Below, piece by piece: positions 1 to 5,934 of a stretch of DNA of 5,934 nucleotides (positions are counted from its first letter, which is position 1; each line of letters begins with the position of its first letter). Source of the stretch: Flavobacteriales bacterium (GTDB lineage: Bacteria; Bacteroidota; Bacteroidia; Flavobacteriales; BACL11); contig DUAL01000044.1 in NCBI GenBank assembly GCA_012960835.1, positions 1 to 5,934 of the forward strand, in the 5' to 3' direction. The notes under the pieces are model-generated. The model saw nothing but the letters and a program-made list of their open reading frames with translations. It was not told the origin of the DNA and searched no databases. The translations under genes and the position numbers were made by a program.

Positions 1-90
1 GGTTATTTGAGTTTCGGTGCGATTGGCCGCTTTAAAAAGTATTTCTTTAATTGCCACAGGGCAGGCATCTGTATCAATCCAAATTTGTGT
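1..90 (-). pseudogene. 5' part of a UPF0178 (YaiI/YqxD, DUF188) family gene with no start codon
   Basis: Reading the minus strand leftwards from position 90 gives 30 uninterrupted codons that include IWIDTDACPVAIKEILF followed by KAANRT. This closely matches the N-terminus of the UPF0178/YaiI family as I recall it, where the protein begins with a short leader and then an IWVDADACP-like motif. The biochemical function of the family is poorly defined. The rest of the gene lies outside the window to the left. The oddity is the start: the codon just before the matching segment is an in-frame TAG (minus strand, 91-93), a TAA follows two codons further upstream (103-105), and no in-frame ATG, GTG or TTG lies between TAG and the conserved IWID. 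No Shine-Dalgarno sequence is visible. The gene may be broken at its 5' end, perhaps where the RM locus joined the chromosome, or it may use a rare ATT start (82-84). The family call is fairly firm; the pseudogene call is tentative. Confidence 0.62.
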
Positions 91-116
91 CTAGTGATTA
101 ATTTAGCTTTTTTAAA

Positions 117-186
117 TATTTTTATTGTATTATTTTAAAAATAGACTATATTTTATTATTTTTAGTGTATAATTTTGAAAATAGAC
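117..186. repeat. Two 30-bp direct repeats with palindromic cores in the operon control region
   Basis: Copy 1 spans 117-146 and copy 2 spans 157-186, so the period is 40 bp. Both begin TATTTTTA and end AAAATAGAC; they differ at only three of 30 positions (125/165, 131/171, 137/177). Each copy holds a palindromic core: TATTTT-A-AAAATA at 131-143 in copy 1, and AATTTT-G-AAAATA at 171-183 in copy 2. The region is extremely AT-rich, which makes short palindromes likely by chance, but a 27/30 match at a fixed period ending in the non-AT-only word ATAGAC is unlikely to be chance. The position just upstream of the first gene, with copy 2 overlapping the presumed promoter, suggests paired protein-binding sites (operators). 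No regulator gene is visible in the window, so the binding protein is unknown. A short tandem duplication without function is the alternative. Confidence 0.6.
142..173 (+). promoter_or_regulatory. Candidate sigma70-type promoter for the RM operon
   Basis: A perfect TATAAT hexamer lies at 168-173, 28 bases before the first start codon. The best -35-like word is TAGACT at 142-147 (four of six match TTGACA), but its 20-bp spacer is longer than the usual 16-18, so the -35 is weak or absent. In copy 1 of the flanking direct repeat the equivalent word is TATTAT (128-133), which could be a second, weaker -10. The palindromic core at 171-183 would sit over the transcription start, a typical place for a repressor to act. 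In such AT-rich DNA a -10 match alone is modest evidence. Confidence 0.4.
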
Positions 187-201
187 AAAAAATATTAAAG
201 A

Positions 202-792
202 ATGAAACTGAAAGATATTGCAAAAATTAAAACTGGCTTGGTGCTTTCTCGTAAGAAAGCAGCATTGTATGAAGTTAGAATCTCCTATAAGCAACTGACG
301 CTCAAATCGTTTTCAAACTCAACAGCAATAAACCTATTTACATTAGATGATTTTTCATCTGCTGATGAAATTAAATCAGACTATTTAACGCAAGAAGGTG
401 ATGTTGTTGTTAGACTAAGAGCGCCTAGTACAGCGATATATATTGATAAATCAATGCAGGGTCTGGTAGTTTCATCGTTAATGGTTATGATTAGACTAAA
501 CGACCCAAATATCAATAACAAATTCTTAGCTCATTATTTGAATTCAGGCAGTATTCAAAGGATATTCAATATCGCCATTAAAGGTACAGCTATTCCTATG
601 ATTGGAACAAGAGATGTTGCAGAGTTGGATGTTAATTTACCATCCCTTGCACAACAAAATAAGACGGTAAAAATTATGAGCTTACTTTACAGAGAGCAAG
701 AAATTTTAAAAGAGCTAAGCATTAAAAAACAGATTTTCACCCAAAATACATTAAACACTATTACTAACCAATTTCAAGAGGAAAAGCTATGA
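202..792 (+). CDS. Single-TRD ('half') Type I restriction specificity subunit-like protein
   Basis: The 196-residue product looks like one target recognition domain (TRD) of a Type I S subunit followed by a short helical tail, about half the length of a normal HsdS. It opens with MKLKDIAKIKTG, the usual entry of a TRD ('lkdi-kik-G'). It then has YLTQEGDVVVRLRAP (about residues 61-75), a typical mid-TRD strand, and the TRD exit GTAIPMI...LDVNLPSLAQQ (128-152), which parallels the GSGLPNI...FKVKLPSLLEQ exit of the downstream HsdS. Residues about 153-190 form a charged helix resembling half of the spacer coiled coil. The second TRD and second conserved region are absent. It lies first in the operon and overlaps hsdM by ATGA. 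The start has only a poor ribosome site (AAAG next to the ATG) but fits the TRD boundary. Its likely role is DNA binding with HsdM, perhaps as a dimer or as an alternative specificity subunit; this is inference. Confidence 0.85.
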   Translation: MKLKDIAKIKTGLVLSRKKAALYEVRISYKQLTLKSFSNSTAINLFTLDDFSSADEIKSDYLTQEGDVVVRLRAPSTAIYIDKSMQGLVVSSLMVMIRLNDPNINNKFLAHYLNSGSIQRIFNIAIKGTAIPMIGTRDVAELDVNLPSLAQQNKTVKIMSLLYREQEILKELSIKKQIFTQNTLNTITNQFQEEKL

Positions 793-2276
793 ACAAAACT
801 ACTAAAGAGACTATTAACAACATCGTTTGGAAAGCTTGCGACACCTTTAGAGGGACGCTCGATGGTACGCAATATAAAGATTATGTGCTAACAATGCTGT
901 TTGTAAAATACTTATCTGATTTTTATCGTGAAAAATTAGAGCAGTTACAAGAAAAGTATAATGGCAATGAGGCAAGAGTTGCAAAGGCCATCAAGCTAGA
1001 AAAGTTTATTCTTGATGATAAATGTACTTTTGAATATTTACTCACCAAAAAAGAATCTAGTGAGTTAGGTCAAGAAATCAATAAAGTATTAGAAAAAATT
1101 GAGGAAGATAATCCCGAAAAGCTTGAAGGAATTTTTAGAAGTATTGACTTTAACAATGAAAGAAACTTAGGTAATACCAAAGAACGAAATTCAATTTTAA
1201 AGCATTTATTAGAAGATTTTTCTGATGAAAGGCTGGATCTTCGTCCGTCCATGCTTGTAGGTAACGATGTCATTGGCGATGCTTATGAGTATCTTATTGC
1301 ACACTTTGCATCGGATGCAGGTAAAAAAGGTGGTGAGTTTTTTACACCAAGCGGTGTATCAACTTTACTCGCAAAAATAGTTGGTGCTAAAGAGGGTGAT
1401 AGAATTTATGATCCTGCTTGTGGCTCTGGCTCATTATTGATTAAAGCCGCAAAAGAGGTTGGTAACAATAACTTTGCTCTATTTGGCCAAGAGAAAAATG
1501 GTCAAACTCAAACACTCAGCAAAATGAATATGTTTTTGCATGAAATTAACGAGGCAGATATTCGCTGGGGTGACACCCTTAGAAATCCACTACATTTGGA
1601 TAATAACCATCTCATGAAGTTTGATGTGGTGGTGGCAAACCCACCATTTTCATTAGATAAGTGGGGACGTGATGAGTTAGAAGAAGATTTTTACAAGCGT
1701 TTTAATTATGGACTACCACCAAAATCAAAAGGTGATTATGCTTTTGTGTTGCACATGCTATCAAGCCTTAACGCAGAGGGTACGATGGGTGTGGTTTTGC
1801 CGCACGGTGTATTGTTTCGTGGCGCTAGTGAGGGCAAAATTAGAAAGCAGATTTTAGATAATAATCTGCTTGATGCAGTCATTGGTTTGCCAGCGAATTT
1901 ATTTTTTGGAACTACAATTCCTGCCACAATTTTAATTTTCAAGAAAAATAAACAAGATACTGATGTTTTGTTTATTGACGCTAGTAAGGATTTTATTAAG
2001 AAGAAAAATCATAATGAACTAGAAGATAGCCATATTGAAAAAATTCTAAATACCTATAAAGATCGTTCAGAAGTGGATAAATACAGCCATTTGGCAACAA
2101 TAGAAGAAGTAAAAGTAAATGACTACAATCTTAACATTCCCAGATATGTAGATACTTTTGAGGAAAAAGAGCCTGTTAATATTGCCCAAACTAAACAAGA
2201 TATTGCTAACTTAGAGTTAGAGCTTGCAGATATTAAAAAACAAATGCAAGTTTATTTGTTGGAGCTGGGGTTGTAG
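789..2276 (+). CDS. hsdM: Type I restriction-modification system DNA methyltransferase (M subunit)
   Basis: This is a 495-residue N6-adenine methyltransferase, close to the usual length of about 500. Residues about 8-150 form the helical HsdM N-terminal domain (WKACDTFRGTLDGTQYKDYVLTMLFVKYLSD). The catalytic domain has GGEFFTP at 181-187, the S-adenosylmethionine-binding motif I DPACGSGS at 208-215, and the catalytic motif IV NPPF at 284-287. The FGTTIPATILIF segment (373-384) and DYNLNIPRYVDTF near residues 445-457 are typical of the family. The last about 35 residues are a coiled-coil-like helix expected to pack on the S subunit. Two HsdM with one HsdS make the methylase, and adding HsdR gives the nuclease. 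The start is supported by an AAGAGGA ribosome site (776-782) inside the end of the upstream gene and by the ATGA overlap, so the two genes are probably translationally coupled. The sequence style is nearest the EcoR124-like IC class, by impression only. All motifs are intact. Confidence 0.97.
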   Translation: MNKTTKETINNIVWKACDTFRGTLDGTQYKDYVLTMLFVKYLSDFYREKLEQLQEKYNGNEARVAKAIKLEKFILDDKCTFEYLLTKKESSELGQEINKVLEKIEEDNPEKLEGIFRSIDFNNERNLGNTKERNSILKHLLEDFSDERLDLRPSMLVGNDVIGDAYEYLIAHFASDAGKKGGEFFTPSGVSTLLAKIVGAKEGDRIYDPACGSGSLLIKAAKEVGNNNFALFGQEKNGQTQTLSKMNMFLHEINEADIRWGDTLRNPLHLDNNHLMKFDVVVANPPFSLDKWGRDELEEDFYKRFNYGLPPKSKGDYAFVLHMLSSLNAEGTMGVVLPHGVLFRGASEGKIRKQILDNNLLDAVIGLPANLFFGTTIPATILIFKKNKQDTDVLFIDASKDFIKKKNHNELEDSHIEKILNTYKDRSEVDKYSHLATIEEVKVNDYNLNIPRYVDTFEEKEPVNIAQTKQDIANLELELADIKKQMQVYLLELGL

Positions 2277-2288
2277 GTGAATATTGTG
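2275..2288 (+). promoter_or_regulatory. Ribosome-binding region that leaves the hsdS start ambiguous (GTG 2277 or GTG 2286)
   Basis: There are two in-frame GTG codons at the head of hsdS. GTG 2277 directly follows the hsdM TAG (2274-2276) and has GGAG at 2261-2264 and GGGG at 2267-2270 upstream. GTG 2286 has AGGTG at 2275-2279 with a six-base spacer, and would begin the protein MKKGYKKT, resembling common HsdS N-termini. The second is slightly favoured, but the outer one is annotated because both keep the whole domain. Confidence 0.45.
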
Positions 2289-3398
2289 AAAAAAGGCTAT
2301 AAAAAAACAGCTGTAGAGTTCATTCCTAAAGATTGGAATATAGTAAAAATTGGAGAAATTTTAAAAATAGGCAGTGGAAAAGATTACAAACATCTAGGTA
2401 ATGGAGATATTCCTGTATTTGGAACAGGGGGAAAAATGCTATCTGTTGATAGTTATCTTTATGATGGTGAAAGTGTTTGTATTGGAAGAAAGGGTACTAT
2501 CGATAAGCCCTTGCTTTTGAGTGGTAAGTTTTGGACTGTTGATACTTTGTTTTATACACATTCTTTTAATAATGCATTACCTAGATTCATATATTATTCC
2601 TTTTTAATGATAAATTGGAAGAAATACAATGAGGCCTCCGGTGTTCCTAGTTTGTCAAAGACTACAATAGAGTCAATCAAAATTTTACTACCTCCAAAAT
2701 CGGAGCAGAAAAAAATAGCAAATTTTTTGACTACTTGGGATAAAGCCATTGAAAAACAATCCGCTTTAATTAAACAAAAGCAACAACTGAAAAAAGGCTT
2801 GATGCAGAAAATATTTTCGCAAGAGATTAGGTTTAAAGATGACGATGGTAATGATTTTCTTGATTGGGAAGAGAAAAAATTGAAGGATATTGGAAAAATA
2901 AAAAAAGGCAGTCAGTTAAATAAGAGTGAGCTTACTGAAGTGGGAGAATATCCAGCTATTAACGGTGGAATAAACCCTTCTGGATATACAGATAAATGGA
3001 ACACAGGGGGGGATACAATAACTGTTAGTGAAGGTGGCAACTCTTGTGGTTATATCAATTTAATCATTTCTAAATTTTGGTCGGGTGGACATTGTTATAG
3101 TATTCAAGAGCTAGGCTCTAATGTTTTAAATATGTTCCTATTTCAATATTTGAAATTTAATGAACGCTTGATTATGAGATTAAGAGTTGGCTCAGGATTG
3201 CCAAATATCCAAAAAAGCGATATTAATAATTTTAAAGTTAAACTTCCGTCGCTGCTAGAACAAACCAAAATCGCTAACTCACTAACCCTTGCTGATGATG
3301 AAATTTCAAAATTAGAGCAAGAGTTAGATGTATTGCAAACTCAAATACAAGGATTAATGCAACAATTATTAACTGGACAAGTGAGAGTTAAAACTTAA
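2277..3398 (+). CDS. hsdS: Type I restriction-modification system specificity subunit (S subunit), two TRDs
   Basis: The 373-residue product has the standard HsdS plan (usually about 380-460 residues). TRD1 spans about 15-140 (FIPKDWNIVKIGEI entry, GDIPVFGTGG, FWTVDTLFY, GVPSLSKTTIESIKILLPP exit). The central conserved region spans about 141-200 and includes the EQKKIANFLTTWDKAIEKQ coiled coil and LKKGLMQKIFSQEIRF. TRD2 spans about 198-325 (DWEEKKLKDIGKIKKG entry, GEYPAINGG, FWSGGHCYSI, GSGLPNIQKSDINNFKVKLP exit). The second conserved region runs to the end with a coiled coil and QGLMQQLLTGQVRV, the family's typical C-terminus. Each TRD should read one half of a bipartite DNA target; the target cannot be predicted by eye. 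It abuts hsdM with no gap and is followed six bases later by hsdR. A run of seven G (3006-3012) falls in TRD2 near residues 244-246. The true start may be GTG 2286, nine bases downstream. Confidence 0.96.
   Translation: MNIVKKGYKKTAVEFIPKDWNIVKIGEILKIGSGKDYKHLGNGDIPVFGTGGKMLSVDSYLYDGESVCIGRKGTIDKPLLLSGKFWTVDTLFYTHSFNNALPRFIYYSFLMINWKKYNEASGVPSLSKTTIESIKILLPPKSEQKKIANFLTTWDKAIEKQSALIKQKQQLKKGLMQKIFSQEIRFKDDDGNDFLDWEEKKLKDIGKIKKGSQLNKSELTEVGEYPAINGGINPSGYTDKWNTGGDTITVSEGGNSCGYINLIISKFWSGGHCYSIQELGSNVLNMFLFQYLKFNERLIMRLRVGSGLPNIQKSDINNFKVKLPSLLEQTKIANSLTLADDEISKLEQELDVLQTQIQGLMQQLLTGQVRVKT
3006..3012 (+). repeat. Seven-G homopolymer inside the second TRD of hsdS (candidate slippage tract)
   Basis: The codons read ACA GGG GGG GAT at residues 243-246, giving an uninterrupted G7 in very AT-rich DNA. 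Losing one G would change the reading to GGG GGG ATA CAA TAA, ending the protein at 247 residues. Gaining one would give GGG GGG GGA TAC AAT AAC TGT TAG, ending at 250 residues. Either product keeps TRD1 and the central coiled coil but loses most of TRD2. The tract is short for efficient slippage, so a phase-variable role is inference. Confidence 0.5.
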
Positions 3399-3404
3399 TT
3401 TTTT

Positions 3405-5934
3405 ATGAACATAACGCCAAATACAACCGAAATCCAAATACAAAATAATACCATCGATTTATTAAAAGCAATGGGCTGGCAGTATATTGCTAAAGATGAA
3501 ATTCAACATTATCGAGATAACACCAATCAGGTAATGTTAAAAGATATATTGCTGGAGCGATTACAAGCTTTAAACAGCTTTGAGTACAAGGGCAATAGCT
3601 ATCCATTTTCTGCTAAAAATCTTGCTAAAGCCATTAGTAGTATTGATGTGCCACTTAATGAGGGGCTTGGCAATTCTAACCAAAAGATAACTGATCAATT
3701 GCTTTTGGGTAATGCTTTTGAAGAGGTGCTAAGTGACGGGGTGAGAAAGAGCTTTAGTATTAATTATATTGATTTTCAGAATGTTGAAAATAATGTGTTT
3801 CACTTTACTGAGGAGTTTGTGGTTGATCGCACGATTAAAAACGAGAAGACAAAAACCCGAAGACCTGATTTAGTATTGTTTATCAATGGTATTCCTATTG
3901 GCGTGGTGGAGCTTAAAAGATCAAGTATAAATACCTCTCAAGGCATTTCTCAAATGATTAGAAATCAAAGAGAATTAGAAATACCGCAGTTGTTTAAATA
4001 TGTACAAATTACCTTAGCTGGCAATAACCACGCACCAAAATACGCAACGGTTAATACTTCTAAAAAATTCTACGCTTCATGGAAAGAAGAGAGTGAGCTA
4101 GATTTGAGTGGTTTGGTTAAAGATAGAATGGCGAGCGAGCTGGATAAAACCGTGCATTCACTATTTTCAAAAGATCGAATTGTTGAGCTAATCCACTCCT
4201 TTATTTTGTTTGATGCTCAAGTGAAGAAGATTACGCGTTATCAGCAGTATTTTGCGATTAAGAGTGCAATGAGTAAGCTTGATAAATTTGACAGCACTGG
4301 CAGGCGTGCAGGTGGCTTAATCTGGCATACGCAAGGCAGTGGTAAGTCTTTAACCATGGTGATGCTTGCTAAAGAGATTAAAAGGCTTATTATCAATTCT
4401 AAGATTATTGTTGTAACAGATAGAAAAGATTTAGATAAGCAAATTCATGATACTTTTAGAAACAGCGAAATTCACGCTGAAAAAGCAACATCTGGCAGAA
4501 ATTTGATTGAGCTGTTGCAAAGTGGTGTGAGTGTTATCACCACGCTTATTCACAAGTTTGAAAAAGTCAAAGATGAAGATGTGCGTCTTGACGATGCTAA
4601 TATTTTTGTATTGGTTGATGAGTCGCATAGAAGCCAAAGCGGTGATATGAGCAGGGCGATGAATAAGGTTTTGGTTAATGGTTGTTATATTGGCTTTACA
4701 GGCACGCCACTGATGAAAAAAGAGAAAAACTCTTTTGCAAAATTTGGCGGTGAAATACACCGCTACACGATTGATCAAGCGGTTAAAGATAAGGCTATTT
4801 TGCCGTTATTGTATGAAGGTAGATTTGTTGATCAGTGGATTACTGATAAGAAGTCTATGGATAGGCGTTTTGACAAAATATCCAAAAATCTAAGCGATGA
4901 ACAAAAACTTGATTTAAAAAATAAATGGGCAAGATTTCAGAATGTTGCCAGCTCTGAAATTCGCCTAGAGATGATTGCAGAAGATATTGCTAGTCATTTT
5001 AAGAATCAAGTTCAGGGTACTGGGCTTAAAGCAATGCTCGCCACTAGTAGCAAATATGAAGCGATTAAATATCATCAACTGTTTGAAGATTATTATTCGG
5101 ATATTAAAACCGCCTTTGTTATTTCCAAGCCCGATAGTAGAGAAGGCAATGAAGAGGTTGACGAGCAAGAGGATAACAAGGCTTTTGTTAATGAGCATTG
5201 GAATAGGATGATGCAAAAATATGGTGATGAAGATAAGTTTATTACCAAAGTAAAAGATGAGTTTGTTCGGGGCGAAGAGGTTGATCTGTTAATTGTTGTT
5301 GATAAATTATTAACAGGCTTTAATGCACCTAGAGCGGGATATTTATATATTGACAAAGAACTCAAAGAGCATAATTTATTGCAAGCTATTGCAAGGATTA
5401 ACCGATTATACGAAGGTAAAGATTTTGGTTTTATTATTGATTATCGTGGGCTTTTGGGTGATTTGGATAAGGCACTTACCACTTATTCAGGATTGAGTAA
5501 TTTTGATGAAGATGATATTGCTTCGGCAGTGATTGATATTAAAGAGGAAATTGCTAGAGTCAAAACCCACTATACCAATTTACAAGAACTGTTTTCTGGT
5601 GTGGAAAATAAATCAGACCAAGAAAGTTATGAAGTGTATTTGGCAGATGATTCAAGGCGAAAGCAGTTTTATGAATACCTCTCACTCTACGCTAGAGCTT
5701 TAAAAACTGCACTATCTTCTGACAAGCTAGATGAGGTTTTTACTGATGATGAAATACGAGATTTTAAGGTAAAAATGCGCTTTTACAGCGAGCTAAGAAA
5801 ATCGGTAAAAATTCGTTATTTTGAAGTGGTAGATTTTTCTCAGTATGAAAAGCAAATGCAAAAATTAATGGATACATTTATTAGTGCAGGTGACGCTAAT
5901 CAACTCACTAAAATTGTGAATATTTTTGATGATG
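3405..5934 (+). CDS. hsdR: Type I restriction endonuclease/translocase (R subunit), C-terminus cut by window edge
   Basis: From ATG 3405 the frame stays open for 843 codons to the right edge; the family is usually about 1000-1050 residues, so the C-terminal helical part that contacts the methylase is missing from view. The N-terminal nuclease domain shows a PD-(D/E)xK site: RRPD with D155, then E169-L-K171 in VVELKRSS. The SF2 helicase-like motor follows: Walker A TQGSGKS at 309-315 (K314), motif II DESH at 405-408, motif III TGTP at 432-435, motif V TGFNAP at 637-642, and motif VI QAIARINR at 660-667 with arginines R664 and R667. The motor pulls DNA past the M2S1 complex and the nuclease cuts at a distance from the target. 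The gene starts six bases after the hsdS stop and has no clear Shine-Dalgarno site, only GTGAGAG about 20 bases upstream. The N-terminus (TTEIQIQNNTIDLLKAMGWQYI) fits the family, supporting this start. All visible motifs are intact. Confidence 0.96.
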   Translation, partial: MNITPNTTEIQIQNNTIDLLKAMGWQYIAKDEIQHYRDNTNQVMLKDILLERLQALNSFEYKGNSYPFSAKNLAKAISSIDVPLNEGLGNSNQKITDQLLLGNAFEEVLSDGVRKSFSINYIDFQNVENNVFHFTEEFVVDRTIKNEKTKTRRPDLVLFINGIPIGVVELKRSSINTSQGISQMIRNQRELEIPQLFKYVQITLAGNNHAPKYATVNTSKKFYASWKEESELDLSGLVKDRMASELDKTVHSLFSKDRIVELIHSFILFDAQVKKITRYQQYFAIKSAMSKLDKFDSTGRRAGGLIWHTQGSGKSLTMVMLAKEIKRLIINSKIIVVTDRKDLDKQIHDTFRNSEIHAEKATSGRNLIELLQSGVSVITTLIHKFEKVKDEDVRLDDANIFVLVDESHRSQSGDMSRAMNKVLVNGCYIGFTGTPLMKKEKNSFAKFGGEIHRYTIDQAVKDKAILPLLYEGRFVDQWITDKKSMDRRFDKISKNLSDEQKLDLKNKWARFQNVASSEIRLEMIAEDIASHFKNQVQGTGLKAMLATSSKYEAIKYHQLFEDYYSDIKTAFVISKPDSREGNEEVDEQEDNKAFVNEHWNRMMQKYGDEDKFITKVKDEFVRGEEVDLLIVVDKLLTGFNAPRAGYLYIDKELKEHNLLQAIARINRLYEGKDFGFIIDYRGLLGDLDKALTTYSGLSNFDEDDIASAVIDIKEEIARVKTHYTNLQELFSGVENKSDQESYEVYLADDSRRKQFYEYLSLYARALKTALSSDKLDEVFTDDEIRDFKVKMRFYSELRKSVKIRYFEVVDFSQYEKQMQKLMDTFISAGDANQLTKIVNIFDD

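Noticed and set aside
1070..1942. Two short minus-strand open frames inside hsdM (about 1070-1273 and 1736-1942)
   Set aside because: They are antisense to conserved HsdM coding sequence and have no independent support.
2289..2906. A6-A7 runs in hsdS (2289-2294, 2301-2307, 2900-2906) as slippage sites
   Set aside because: Lysine-rich coding in an AT-rich genome makes such A runs common; unlike the G7 run they do not stand out from background.
3390..3406. T-run between hsdS and hsdR as a rho-independent terminator
   Set aside because: There is no GC-containing stem before the T6 run, and the next gene of the same operon starts immediately.
4431..4778. Minus-strand open frame of 115 codons inside hsdR
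   Set aside because: It lies wholly opposite the helicase motifs of hsdR, its product has no recognisable domain, and no ribosome site or promoter supports it; it is a shadow of the real gene.
4965..5365. Several overlapping short open frames on both strands inside hsdR
   Set aside because: They overlap each other and the conserved HsdR motor region in other frames, with low-complexity products; they are chance frames.
202..5934. A wholly new defence or non-RM system
   Set aside because: Every large frame fits a known Type I RM subunit with intact motifs; the novelty is limited to the extra half-S gene and possible regulation.

Overview
The window is almost entirely one Type I restriction-modification (RM) operon, read left to right, in an AT-rich bacterial genome (roughly one third G+C by eye). 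The organism cannot be named. A remnant of a UPF0178 (YaiI/YqxD-like) gene at the left edge and the AT-rich codon use would fit a low-GC gammaproteobacterium, but this is inference and related operons occur in many phyla.

Layout. Positions 1-90, minus strand, hold the first ~30 codons of a UPF0178-family protein that has no usable start codon, so this may be an integration or rearrangement boundary. Positions 91-201 are a very AT-rich control region. It contains two 30-bp direct repeats (27 of 30 identical, 40 bp apart), each with a palindromic core, the second carrying a TATAAT -10-like hexamer. The operon then runs: a single-TRD 'half' specificity subunit (202-792), hsdM (789-2276, ATGA overlap), a full two-TRD hsdS (2277-3398, abutting the hsdM stop), and hsdR (3405 to beyond the right edge, 843 codons visible and open throughout).

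How the genes work together. HsdM (N6-adenine methyltransferase, motifs DPACGSGS and NPPF) should pair with HsdS, which reads a bipartite target through two TRDs, to form the M2S1 methylase. HsdR (PD-(D/E)xK nuclease plus SF2 translocase) should join it to form the restricting complex. The upstream single-TRD protein could act as an alternative specificity subunit, giving the operon two possible recognition modes. A run of seven G in the second TRD of hsdS is a candidate slippage site: gain or loss of one G would stop translation within a few codons and leave a TRD1-plus-spacer half-subunit.

I found no sign of a wholly new system. What is worth a second look is the half-S plus full-S arrangement, the G7 tract, the repeated operator-like elements and the start-less neighbour gene.
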